DNA of 5,408 nucleotides from Defluviitaleaceae bacterium (GTDB taxonomy: Bacteria; Bacillota; Clostridia; Lachnospirales; WRAX01), in NCBI GenBank assembly GCA_009784355.1, contig WRBU01000092.1, positions 1-5,408 of the forward strand. The letters are read 5' to 3'. The notes below the pieces were generated by a model, which was not told the DNA's origin, did not search any database, and was given only the letters and a program-made list of their open reading frames with translations. Positions 1 to 5,408 of the stretch are shown here, in pieces; position 1 is the first letter of the stretch, and each line of letters opens with the position of its first letter. Position numbers and translations under genes: made by a program.

Positions 1-15
1 AAGACTATAAATTTT

Positions 16-110
16 GGGAGTGAATGGGTGCTGGTGTGCCTCCTGGTCTTCAAAACCTGTGTTTGCGTGATGAGCGCATGGGTGGGTTCGATTCCCACAC
101 ATTCCCGCCA
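16..110 (+). tRNA. selC: Selenocysteine tRNA (tRNA-Sec, anticodon UCA)
   Basis: This tRNA carries serine, later converted to selenocysteine, and decodes UGA with SelB at SECIS elements. At 95 nt with an encoded GCCA end it has the tRNA-Sec architecture. The acceptor arm has 8 positions (16-23 against 99-106). The D stem has 6 bp (26-31/36-41) with a 4-nt loop TGGT. The anticodon loop CTTCAAA (48-54) has TCA at 50-52. A long extra arm follows (about 64-68/74-78). The T arm is GTGGG/CCCAC (82-86/94-98) with loop TTCGATT. Two oddities are visible: the eighth acceptor pair is A23/A99, and the second anticodon-stem pair is U44/U58. The rest of the fold is intact, so I take it as functional. It lies just upstream of selD, whose in-frame TGA needs this tRNA. 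Confidence 0.96.
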
Positions 111-143
111 AAAATAGTGGCGAAATGCCTAATATATTTTATG

Positions 144-170
144 GGACACCACCTTTGGTGTCCTAATTTT
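144..170 (+). terminator. Probable intrinsic terminator after selC
   Basis: GGACACCA (144-151) and TGGTGTCC (156-163) form a perfect 8-bp stem around the tetraloop CCTT, followed by TAATTTT (164-170). The stem is good but the U tract is short and interrupted, so termination may be partial. It lies 34 nt past the tRNA 3' end and would separate selC from selD transcription if efficient. No convincing promoter is visible between it and selD, so readthrough from selC into selD remains possible. Confidence 0.6.
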
Positions 171-182
171 GTAAAGATAACT

Positions 183-280
183 GGCAATGATGCATAACCC
201 CGCTTGGAGTACTTTTGAACGTCAAAAACCCTCAATTTGCGTTCAAAAGTGCTGGAAGCGGATGGTTATGCGCCATTGTC
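183..280 (+). promoter_or_regulatory. Long imperfect hairpin in the selD leader, function unknown
   Basis: Two arms of about 40 nt (183-221 and 240-280) are complementary over nearly their whole length. The top stem (208-221/240-253) is continuous with one G-U pair. Below it lie a GG/GG internal loop (206-207 against 254-255), the helix CCGCTT/AAGCGG (200-205/256-261), a 2-nt AT bulge (262-263), the helix GCATAACC/GGTTATGC, a U-G pair next to an A/C mismatch, and GGCAATG closing on CATTGTC. The tip CAAA/TTTG (223-226/236-239) holds the 9-nt loop AACCCTCAA. All three wobble pairs (210/251, 191/272, 184/279) are G-U in the + strand transcript, which favours an RNA structure over an arbitrary DNA palindrome. 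No T tract follows, so it is not a terminator. The Shine-Dalgarno site begins 6 nt after it. Alternatives are a small MITE-like insertion or an RNase III processing site. I do not recognise it as a named RNA family. Confidence 0.6.
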
Positions 281-286
281 TACTAT

Positions 287-293
287 AAGGAGG
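287..293 (+). promoter_or_regulatory. Ribosome binding site of selD
   Basis: AAGGAGG is a near-perfect Shine-Dalgarno sequence 6 nt ahead of ATG 300. It fixes the true start of selD upstream of the in-frame TGA. No comparable site precedes the TTG at 360. Its GAGG (290-293) is complementary to CCTC (230-233) in the apical loop of the preceding hairpin. Confidence 0.9.
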
Positions 294-299
294 CAGAAA

Positions 300-1319
300 A
301 TGAGCGAAATTGTTAAAAAAATCCAAGGTGGCGGCTGAGGTTCAAAAATTTCAGCTAGTTTGCTGACCTCAATTATTTCAAAAATCCCAACAATGTCAAA
401 TGAAAATCTTTTAGTTGGCTTTGATACTAATGATGATGGTGCTGTATATAAGCTCCGGGATGACTTGGCGATTATACAAACCCTCGATTTTTTTCCTCCA
501 TTGTGTGACGACCCTTATACATTTGGACAAATAGCCGCCGCAAATGCATTGTCAGACGTTGCTGCAATGGGGGGTGTGCCAACCCTTGCATTAAATATTT
601 TGGCGTTTCCAAATGACGGCGACCCAGCATACCTTGAAGCTATGCTTGCTGGAGGTGCGCAAAAGGTGCAGGAAGCAGGGGCGGTACTTGCCGGCGGGCA
701 TTCGATAGCGGATGACACGGTAAAATACGGGCTTTCTGTTATGGGTGTTGTGCATCCAAATGACATTTTGTACAACAACCGCTGTGAGATGGGGGATGTT
801 GTGGTGCTTACAAAGCCCCTTGGTGTAGGTATTGTTGCGGCGCAATATGCGGCTGGCAATGCTTCCAAAGCCACTTTTGACGAAGCGGTAAAGCACATGA
901 CATATTTAAATACAATAACCATGGATATTGCTCGTAAATATAAAATAAGTGCTGCCACAGACGTTACTGGTTTTGGGTTTTTAGGGCATCTTAACGAAAT
1001 GGTTTGCGGAAATAGTATTGTGGTTGATGCCGCAAGTATTCCGCTTGTTAATGGTGCGTTGGAACTTACAACATCTGGAAAAGTAACGGGCGGAGGCAAG
1101 AAAAACAGAACTTCCCTTGGCGAAAAAATTGATTATGGCAATGTTGACGTAGCTCTGCAGGAATTAATGCTAGACCCGCAAACATCGGGTGGGCTACTTT
1201 TGAGTATGAGCAAAAATGACGCAAAGCAGCTAGTAAAAGACCTTGCGCAAAAGGGAATAATTGCCGCCGTTGTAGCGGAGGTCATTCCCAAAAGCGAAAA
1301 AAATATTATTTTAACGTAA
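300..1319 (+). CDS. selD: Selenide, water dikinase (selenophosphate synthetase), selenocysteine-containing
   Basis: SelD makes selenophosphate from selenide and ATP in the cytoplasm; this is the selenium donor for Sec-tRNA synthesis. Read from ATG 300 through TGA 336-338 it is 339 residues, close to the usual length of about 345. The N-terminus is MSEIVKKIQGGGUGSKIS. Sec13 sits where E. coli has the catalytic Cys17, and Lys16 matches the essential Lys20. Other family motifs are TNDDGAVY (about 43-50), QTLDFFPP (60-67), the DDPYTFG to AMGG block (70-92), AGGHSI (131-136) and TDVTGFGFLGHL (220-231). These are the AIRS-type ATP-binding N-terminal and C-terminal domains. A SECIS-like hairpin follows the TGA. 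SelD therefore needs its own product to be made full length, and only tRNA-Sec is visible in the window; selA and selB must lie elsewhere. No clear terminator follows the stop. Gene callers that treat TGA as stop would start at TTG 360 and lose the active site. Confidence 0.97.
336..370 (+). promoter_or_regulatory. Bacterial SECIS element with Sec-specifying TGA
   Basis: The TGA at 336-338 leads straight into a hairpin within the coding sequence. The lower stem is GAGGT (337-341) with ACCTC (366-370). An asymmetric internal loop (342-351) follows, then the upper stem CAGC/GCTG (352-355/362-365), closing the 6-nt loop TAGTTT (356-361). The loop has G358 and U359, the kind of exposed GU that SelB recognises in E. 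coli SECIS loops. The loop G is 20 nt past the end of the codon, within the range known for bacterial SECIS elements. This supports co-translational Sec insertion rather than a disrupted gene. Confidence 0.85.
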
Positions 1320-1327
1320 AAAAACGC

Positions 1328-1356
1328 TTGACAAGCGAAGTATTGTGGTGTATAGT
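1328..1356 (+). promoter_or_regulatory. Sigma-A promoter ahead of ylxM-ffh
   Basis: A perfect -35 box TTGACA (1328-1333) and a -10 box TATAGT (1351-1356, one mismatch to consensus) are separated by 17 bp. Transcription should start near 1362-1364, giving a leader of about 30 nt before the ylxM ATG. The -35 box lies inside the perfect palindrome CGCTTG-A-CAAGCG (1325-1337), which could be an operator or chance. The promoter sits directly after selD, so the translation genes have their own start even if selD transcripts read through. Confidence 0.8.
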
Positions 1357-1391
1357 GTGTAAAGTCATAAACCTTGACAGGAGAACCCTAG

Positions 1392-1712
1392 ATGGACGAA
1401 CGCCTTCGTAATGCCTATTTATACGATTTTTACGGCGAATTACTAACCAATCGCCAACGTGAAATTTACAATTTGCATTTTTGTGAAGATATGTCATTGG
1501 CGGAAATTGGTGAACGATGCGGCATTTCTCGTCAAGGGGCAAATGATGCGTTGAAGCAGGCGCAAAAGTCTATGGAAGATTTTGATAAAGTACTATGCTT
1601 GCTATCAAAGCATTTTTCGCTACAAAAGCAGTTGGTGTCGGCATACGCTTTATTGGAGCAAAATGACATAGAGCAGGCGAAGCTGATTTTAAAGGATTTG
1701 ATGGAGGTGTAG
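1392..1712 (+). CDS. ylxM: YlxM/UPF0122 family helix-turn-helix protein, SRP-associated
   Basis: This is a 106-residue protein of the YlxM (UPF0122) family, which sits beside ffh or ftsY in many Gram-positive bacteria. Streptococcal YlxM has been reported to modulate signal recognition particle activity. The N-terminal half resembles sigma-70 region 4: LTNRQREIYNLHF (18-30), then a helix-turn-helix over about 35-55 with IGERCGISRQGANDALK. The C-terminal third is a charged helical stretch that may be coiled. The start ATG 1392 has AGGAG at 1379-1383, 8 nt upstream. Its 3' end carries the ribosome binding site of ffh (GGAGG, 1703-1707) and its stop lies 1 nt before the ffh ATG, so the two are probably translationally coupled. 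Family assignment is firm; whether it binds DNA, RNA or SRP here is not shown. Confidence 0.92.
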   Translation: MDERLRNAYLYDFYGELLTNRQREIYNLHFCEDMSLAEIGERCGISRQGANDALKQAQKSMEDFDKVLCLLSKHFSLQKQLVSAYALLEQNDIEQAKLILKDLMEV

Positions 1713-1713
1713 T

Positions 1714-3060
1714 ATGGCATTTGAAAGTCTGGGGCAAAAATTGCAAAATGTGTTTAAGGGCTTGAAAAGCAAAGGCGTTTTGAGCGAAAAAGATGTCAAA
1801 GAAGCCATGCGTGAGGTTCGTCTTGCTCTTTTAGAAGCCGATGTAAACTTTAAGATTGTAAAAGAATTTGTTGCAAATGTTACTGAAAAGGCTGTGGGCG
1901 ACACCGTTTTAAAAGGCTTAAACCCCGGGCAAGCGGTTATCAAAATTGTAAACGAAGAGCTTGTTGAATTGATGGGTAGCACTCAAAGCAAGCTAACTTT
2001 TGCAAACCAACCGCCAACGGTATATATGATGGTAGGCTTGCAAGGCTCAGGAAAGACCACTACATCAGCAAAAATTGCCGCCCAAATGCGAAAACAAGGC
2101 AAAAAACCCCTTTTGGTTGCCTGCGATATTTACCGCCCTGCGGCGATAAAGCAGTTGCAAACTCTTGGTGATAATATGGACATTCCTGTATTTGAGCGTG
2201 GCGGGCAAAACCCTGTTGCTACTGCAACCGAAGCCATTGAACATGCTCGTCATATGGGCATGGACATTGTTGTTGTGGACACCGCAGGCAGGTTGCATAT
2301 TGACGAAGAGCTTATGGGTGAACTTGCAGACATCCGTACGGCAATTCGGCCGCAAGAAATTTTGCTTGTAGTGGATGCCATGACTGGGCAAGATGCGGTA
2401 AATGTAGCAGAGAGTTTTAGCGAAAAAATCGGTATAGATGGGGTTATTATCACAAAATTAGATGGTGACACCCGTGGCGGTGCTGCTTTGTCAGTCCGTA
2501 AAGTTACAGGCAAGCCGATAAAATACGTCGGAATGGGCGAAAAAGTTGAGAACCTTGAACCCTTCCACCCCGACCGCATGGCAAGTCGTATTCTTGGCAT
2601 GGGTGATGTTTTGTCGCTTATAGACAAAGCTCAAGAAGCCTTTGACGCAGAGCAAGCAGCCGAACTTGAGCGAAAAATCCGCAAAAACGAATTTGACCTC
2701 AATGATTTTTTGGAGCAAATGCAGCAAGTTAAGAAAATGGGGCCTTTGCAAAACTTGCTTGGCATGATGCCGGGCATGGGCAAAATGAAAATAAATGCAG
2801 AAGACATCAATGAAAAAGCTCTTGGGCATGTGGAAGCTATTGTGAAATCCATGACACCAAAAGAGCGGGCAAATCCCGCATTGCTAAACGGCTCACGGCG
2901 CAAGCGTATAGCGGCTGGTAGCGGACGGGATGTGCAAGAGGTCAATAGAATGTTAAAGCAATTTGAAGAAATGAAAAAAATGATGGCACAGTTTACCAAT
3001 ATGGGCAAGTCAGGAAAACGCCGTGGCAAAATGCCAATGGGCGGCGGGTTTCCTTTCTAA
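1714..3060 (+). CDS. ffh: Signal recognition particle GTPase Ffh (SRP54)
   Basis: Ffh binds SRP RNA and hydrophobic signal sequences of nascent chains and delivers ribosomes to the membrane receptor FtsY. At 448 residues it has the full family length. The N domain is a helical bundle (about 1-90) containing the typical EVRLALLEADVN. The G domain has the P-loop GLQGSGKT (108-115), the CDIYRPAA block (about 138-145), DTAGR (189-193) and TKLDGD (247-252). The C-terminal M domain (from about 300) has the Met-rich finger loop LLGMMPGMG (about 348-356) and the SRP RNA-binding segment with SRRKRIAAGSG (394-404). The tail is rich in Met, Lys and Gly, ending in MPMGGGFPF. The start has GGAGG 6 nt upstream, inside ylxM. 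A 32-nt gap without a terminator separates it from rpsP. Confidence 0.98.
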   Translation: MAFESLGQKLQNVFKGLKSKGVLSEKDVKEAMREVRLALLEADVNFKIVKEFVANVTEKAVGDTVLKGLNPGQAVIKIVNEELVELMGSTQSKLTFANQPPTVYMMVGLQGSGKTTTSAKIAAQMRKQGKKPLLVACDIYRPAAIKQLQTLGDNMDIPVFERGGQNPVATATEAIEHARHMGMDIVVVDTAGRLHIDEELMGELADIRTAIRPQEILLVVDAMTGQDAVNVAESFSEKIGIDGVIITKLDGDTRGGAALSVRKVTGKPIKYVGMGEKVENLEPFHPDRMASRILGMGDVLSLIDKAQEAFDAEQAAELERKIRKNEFDLNDFLEQMQQVKKMGPLQNLLGMMPGMGKMKINAEDINEKALGHVEAIVKSMTPKERANPALLNGSRRKRIAAGSGRDVQEVNRMLKQFEEMKKMMAQFTNMGKSGKRRGKMPMGGGFPF

Positions 3061-3092
3061 TAAATTTTTCAAACAAATGGAGGAAGTAAGAA

Positions 3093-3332
3093 ATGGTAAA
3101 AATTCGTTTAAAAAGAATGGGTGCAAAGAAAAAGCCTTTCTATCGTATTGTTGTGGCAGATGCCCGCACGGCACGTGATGGCAAAACTATCGAAGATATT
3201 GGTATTTACGACCCAACAAAAGACCCAATCGTATTCAATGTAGACACAGAAGCTGCGAAAAAATGGATGGGCAATGGTGCTCAACCAACAGATACTGTAC
3301 GCAGACTTTTTAAGAATAACGGAGTGTTGTAA
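3093..3332 (+). CDS. rpsP: 30S ribosomal protein S16
   Basis: Bacterial S16 (bS16) binds 16S rRNA early in 30S assembly. The 79-residue protein opens with the conserved [18 protein letters not shown], followed by [22 protein letters not shown] and [12 protein letters not shown], so it is nearly complete against the usual 80-90 residues, with only a short C-terminal tail missing. GGAGGAA (3079-3085) lies 7 nt before the ATG. It is the first gene of the widely conserved rpsP-khpA-rimM-trmD cluster, and the KH-domain gene starts 2 nt after its stop. RimM, encoded two genes on, acts in 30S maturation, which fits the grouping. Confidence 0.98.
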   Translation: MVKIRLKRMGAKKKPFYRIVVADARTARDGKTIEDIGIYDPTKDPIVFNVDTEAAKKWMGNGAQPTDTVRRLFKNNGVL

Positions 3333-3334
3333 AA

Positions 3335-3571
3335 ATGAAAGAATTGCTTGAAATTATCGCAAAAAGACTTGTGGATGACCCCGATGCTGTTACTGTAACC
3401 GAAAAGCAAGCACAAAAAGGTATTGTATTGGAGCTTCGTGTTGCCCAAGAAGACATGGGTAAAGTTATTGGCAAGCAAGGGCGCATTGCAAAAGCCATTC
3501 GTGTGGTAATGCGCGCCGCCGCTATTCATAATAATGCATTTTTCTCTGTGGACATTCTTCCGCAGGAGTAA
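3335..3571 (+). CDS. khpA: KhpA family single-KH-domain RNA-binding protein (YlqC)
   Basis: This 78-residue protein is a single KH domain of the KhpA/YlqC family (UPF0109), found between rpsP and rimM in Bacillota. KhpA partners with KhpB (EloR/Jag) in streptococci and affects cell elongation and division through RNA binding. The KH signature is GKVIGKQGRIAKAIR (42-56) with the RNA-contacting GxxG as GKQG at 46-49. The opening MKELLEIIAKRLVDDPDAV is typical of the family. GGAG (3321-3324) inside the rpsP end serves as ribosome binding site, and the 2-nt gap to rpsP suggests coupling. The family call is firm; RNA targets in this organism are unknown. Confidence 0.94.
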   Translation: MKELLEIIAKRLVDDPDAVTVTEKQAQKGIVLELRVAQEDMGKVIGKQGRIAKAIRVVMRAAAIHNNAFFSVDILPQE

Positions 3572-3577
3572 GAAATT

Positions 3578-4084
3578 ATGGATTATTTTGAGATTGGTAA
3601 AATTGTAAATACCGTGGGCGTTAAAGGCGAAATTCGTGTTTATCCCACCACCGATGAATTACGGCGATATGACCGATTGACGGAAATCGCCGTAATTTTT
3701 GACGATGGCACACGCAAAACGTGGATAATTGAAAAGGTTCGCTATCATCGAAATTTGGTAATGCTAAAACTTGCTGGCATAGATAATGTTGAAGATGCCC
3801 ACAAATTACGTGGTGGAACTATTATTATTGAGCGTGAAAATGCCGTACCCCTAGGTGATGATGAGTACTACATTCCTGACCTTATAGGCATAAGCGTTGC
3901 CACCCAAGAGGGAGAACATTTAGGTACTTTAACAAATGTGCTACTGACAGGCGCAAATGACGTTTATGTTGTAAAACAGCCTAACGGAAAAGAAATATTG
4001 ATACCAGCCATTGGCAAATGCATCATAGATGTGGACGTGGCGGGTAAAAAGATGGTTGTCGCACTTTTAGAGGGGCTGATATAA
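3578..4084 (+). CDS. rimM: Ribosome maturation factor RimM
   Basis: RimM assists late assembly of the 30S head and binds ribosomal protein S19. The 168 residues match the usual length. The N-terminal beta-barrel domain (about 5-88) opens with EIGKIVNTVGVKGEIRV (5-21), the family hallmark. The C-terminal PRC-barrel (about 95-166) contains DEYYIPDLIG (95-104), then GANDVYVV and the closing EILIPAIGKCIIDVDV. AGGAG (3564-3568) overlaps the khpA stop region and lies 9 nt ahead of the ATG. The stop TAA shares its last base with the trmD start (TAATG), so trmD is probably translated by coupling; a local GAGGGG (4070-4075) may help. Confidence 0.97.
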   Translation: MDYFEIGKIVNTVGVKGEIRVYPTTDELRRYDRLTEIAVIFDDGTRKTWIIEKVRYHRNLVMLKLAGIDNVEDAHKLRGGTIIIERENAVPLGDDEYYIPDLIGISVATQEGEHLGTLTNVLLTGANDVYVVKQPNGKEILIPAIGKCIIDVDVAGKKMVVALLEGLI

Positions 4085-4755
4085 TGAATTTTCATGTTCT
4101 CACCTTATTTCCCGAGGCCTTTGACGGAGTCAAACACTCCATGATAAAACGTGCGATGGATGATGAAAAAATTAGTATAAACACAGTATATATACGTGAT
4201 TTTGCAATAAATTCCCGCCGTCAAACAGACGACTATCCTTACGGCGGCGGCGCAGGGATGATTATACGTCCAGAGCCTATTTATGACGCTTGGCAAAGTC
4301 TTAATTTGCCAAAATCACGTGTTGTTTACCTCACTCCAAGCGGCAAGGTTTTCAACCAAGCCTTGGCACAAGAGCTGTCGCAAGAAACAGATTTGATACT
4401 GCTTTGCGGTCATTATGAGGGCATAGACCAACGTATTATTGATGAAATTGTAACCGACGAAATTTCCATTGGCGACTACGTGCTGACAGGCGGGGAGTTA
4501 GCCGCCATGGTGGTTATAGATGCCGTTGCACGTCTTGTTCAAGATGTTATAAAACCAGAATCTCTAGCCCATGAGAGCTTTTCTGATGGGCTTTTGGAGT
4601 ATCCGCAATACACAAGACCGACAGAATTTTTGGGACGCAAAGTACCGGAAATACTTCTTTCGGGGCATCATGGGGAAATTGCAAAATGGAGACATGAAAA
4701 AGCCTTGGAATCAACCAGCCGTAAACGACCAGATTTATTGAGAGAAAAATTATGA
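4084..4755 (+). CDS. trmD: tRNA (guanine-37-N1)-methyltransferase TrmD
   Basis: TrmD methylates N1 of G37 in tRNAs reading CNN-type codons, using S-adenosylmethionine, and so prevents +1 frameshifting. It is a SPOUT-fold enzyme that acts as a dimer. The protein has the motifs TDDYPYGGGAGM (48-59), YLTPSGK (82-88), CGHYEGIDQR (108-117), the knot region EISIGDYVLTGGEL (126-139), GLLEYPQYTRP (169-179) and LLSGHH with IAKWR. Arg150 matches the essential E. coli Arg154. At the position of the E. coli catalytic base Asp169 (in EDSF) this protein has Glu164 (in HESF), a conservative change. It ends soon after RKRPDLL at 223 residues, shorter than E. coli (255) but only missing the variable tail. It overlaps rimM by 1 nt and the next gene by 4 nt (ATGA). 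Confidence 0.97.
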   Translation: MNFHVLTLFPEAFDGVKHSMIKRAMDDEKISINTVYIRDFAINSRRQTDDYPYGGGAGMIIRPEPIYDAWQSLNLPKSRVVYLTPSGKVFNQALAQELSQETDLILLCGHYEGIDQRIIDEIVTDEISIGDYVLTGGELAAMVVIDAVARLVQDVIKPESLAHESFSDGLLEYPQYTRPTEFLGRKVPEILLSGHHGEIAKWRHEKALESTSRKRPDLLREKL

Positions 4756-5408
4756 AAAAAACTATAGCTGCAACTACTCTTGGTTGTAAGGTAAATTTAT
4801 ATGATACCAATGCTCTTTTAGAGGGCTTTGTTGCTGAGGGTTACACCGCAGTAGATTTTGATGATTTTGCCGATATTTATGTAATCAACACATGCTCTGT
4901 TACAAATTTAGCCGACAAAAAAAGCCGACAAATGGTAAGTAGAGCAAGGCAGCGCAATCCCCTTGCGATTATAGCTGCTATGGGTTGTTCTTCTCAGGCA
5001 AGCCCTGATAAATTTGGCGATTTGGGCGTAGATATTATTATGGGTACATCACGCCGTGGCGACCTTGTAGCTCATATTGAAAATTATAGTGGGCAACCCA
5101 TTGTTGACATTGCCCCTGATACAAATGAGATGAGAAGCTATGAAGAAGAGGTTGTAGCTAATGACACAAGTCGCACTCGTGCTTTTTTAAAGATACAAGA
5201 TGGCTGTGATAGTTTTTGTGCGTATTGTATTATTCCGTATGTTCGGGGTCGCTCCCGAAGCAGGGCTTATGACGACATAATGAAACAAGCCCAAAATTTT
5301 GACGATGCTGGGTATAAAGAAATTGTAGTGGCGGGTATTCATGTTGCATCTTATGGGAAAGATTTAAAAGGGAAAAATTTGCTAGATGTTTTGGGTGATA
5401 TTGCCGCA
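4752..5408 (+). CDS. mtaB: MtaB-type tRNA methylthiotransferase (radical SAM), 3' end outside window
   Basis: MtaB (YqeV) adds a methylthio group to t6A at tRNA position 37, giving ms2t6A in ANN-decoding tRNAs, using two [4Fe-4S] clusters and S-adenosylmethionine. The first 219 residues are present. The N-terminal UPF0004 domain carries three cluster Cys: Cys12 (TLGCKVN), Cys48 (NTCSVT) and Cys79 (MGCSSQ). The radical SAM core has CDSFCAYC (Cys152, 156, 159), followed by IIPYVRGRSRSR, and later AGIHVASYGKDL (194-205). TLGCKVN and GIHVASYG favour MtaB over MiaB or RimO. The ATG at 4752 overlaps the trmD stop in ATGA, implying coupling; no strong separate ribosome binding site is seen beyond GAGA at 4740-4743. 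The frame stays open to the window edge, so the TRAM domain is not visible. Confidence 0.93.
   Translation, partial: MKKTIAATTLGCKVNLYDTNALLEGFVAEGYTAVDFDDFADIYVINTCSVTNLADKKSRQMVSRARQRNPLAIIAAMGCSSQASPDKFGDLGVDIIMGTSRRGDLVAHIENYSGQPIVDIAPDTNEMRSYEEEVVANDTSRTRAFLKIQDGCDSFCAYCIIPYVRGRSRSRAYDDIMKQAQNFDDAGYKEIVVAGIHVASYGKDLKGKNLLDVLGDIAA

Noticed and set aside
6..11. TATAAA as a -10 box for selC
   Set aside because: Transcription would start at about 18, inside the mature tRNA, so it cannot give a full transcript; the real promoter is probably upstream of the window.
164..183. Promoter for selD between the selC terminator and the hairpin
   Set aside because: Only weak matches were found (for example TTGGTG at 155-160 with TAACTG at 178-183), not good enough to call.
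38..294. GCCTCC in tRNA-Sec (38-43) complementary to GGAGGC at the selD ribosome binding site (289-294)
   Set aside because: The tRNA bases are locked in the D and anticodon stems, and any sequence resembling the anti-Shine-Dalgarno will match; likely coincidence.
515..1099. Long open frame on the - strand within selD
   Set aside because: It lies entirely opposite a conserved gene, has no ribosome binding site or recognisable motif, and its composition is that of an antisense shadow.
360..1319. selD starting at TTG 360
   Set aside because: No ribosome binding site precedes it, and it drops the catalytic Sec13/Lys16 segment, which is encoded in frame from ATG 300 with an excellent Shine-Dalgarno site.
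1318..1337. Terminator for selD at the CGCTTGACAAGCG hairpin
   Set aside because: The T tract needed on the + strand is missing; the A run lies upstream. On the - strand it would resemble a weak terminator, but no - strand gene ends here.
1374..1379. Second TTGACA as another -35 box
   Set aside because: No -10-like sequence lies 16-18 bp downstream, and it overlaps the ylxM ribosome binding site region.

Overview
The window reads as a chromosomal segment of a low-to-moderate GC, selenocysteine-using member of the Bacillota, most likely a clostridial anaerobe. The evidence is the order ylxM-ffh-rpsP-khpA-rimM-trmD, strong Shine-Dalgarno sites (AAGGAGG type), and a selenocysteine tRNA beside a SelD that itself contains selenocysteine. 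The species cannot be named from the sequence. All genes are on the + strand.

Region 1 (1-1319) is the selenium part. It holds tRNA-Sec (selC, 16-110), a probable intrinsic terminator (144-170), an unusually long imperfect hairpin of about 98 nt (183-280), a strong ribosome binding site (287-293), and selD (300-1319). SelD starts at ATG 300 and reads through an in-frame TGA at 336-338, decoded as Sec13. A bacterial SECIS-type hairpin directly follows the TGA (about 337-370). A standard gene caller would cut this gene to a false TTG start at 360 and lose the catalytic residue. The 9-nt apical loop of the leader hairpin contains CCTC, which could pair with GAGG of the selD Shine-Dalgarno site. 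This is the most interesting possibly undescribed element here.

Region 2 (1320-1391) is a 72-nt gap with a near-consensus sigma-A promoter (TTGACA, 17 bp, TATAGT). A perfect 13-bp palindrome overlaps its -35 box.

Region 3 (1392-5408) is a tightly packed run of genes for protein targeting and translation: ylxM, ffh (SRP GTPase), rpsP (ribosomal protein S16), khpA (KH RNA-binding protein), rimM (30S maturation), trmD (tRNA m1G37 methyltransferase), and the 5' part of an mtaB-type tRNA methylthiotransferase that runs off the end. Gaps are 1-32 nt, and rimM/trmD and trmD/mtaB overlap (TAATG and ATGA), so one operon with translational coupling is likely. No terminator is visible between these genes. 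The last two genes both modify position 37 of tRNAs.

No mobile element, CRISPR array, phage gene or defence system is visible.
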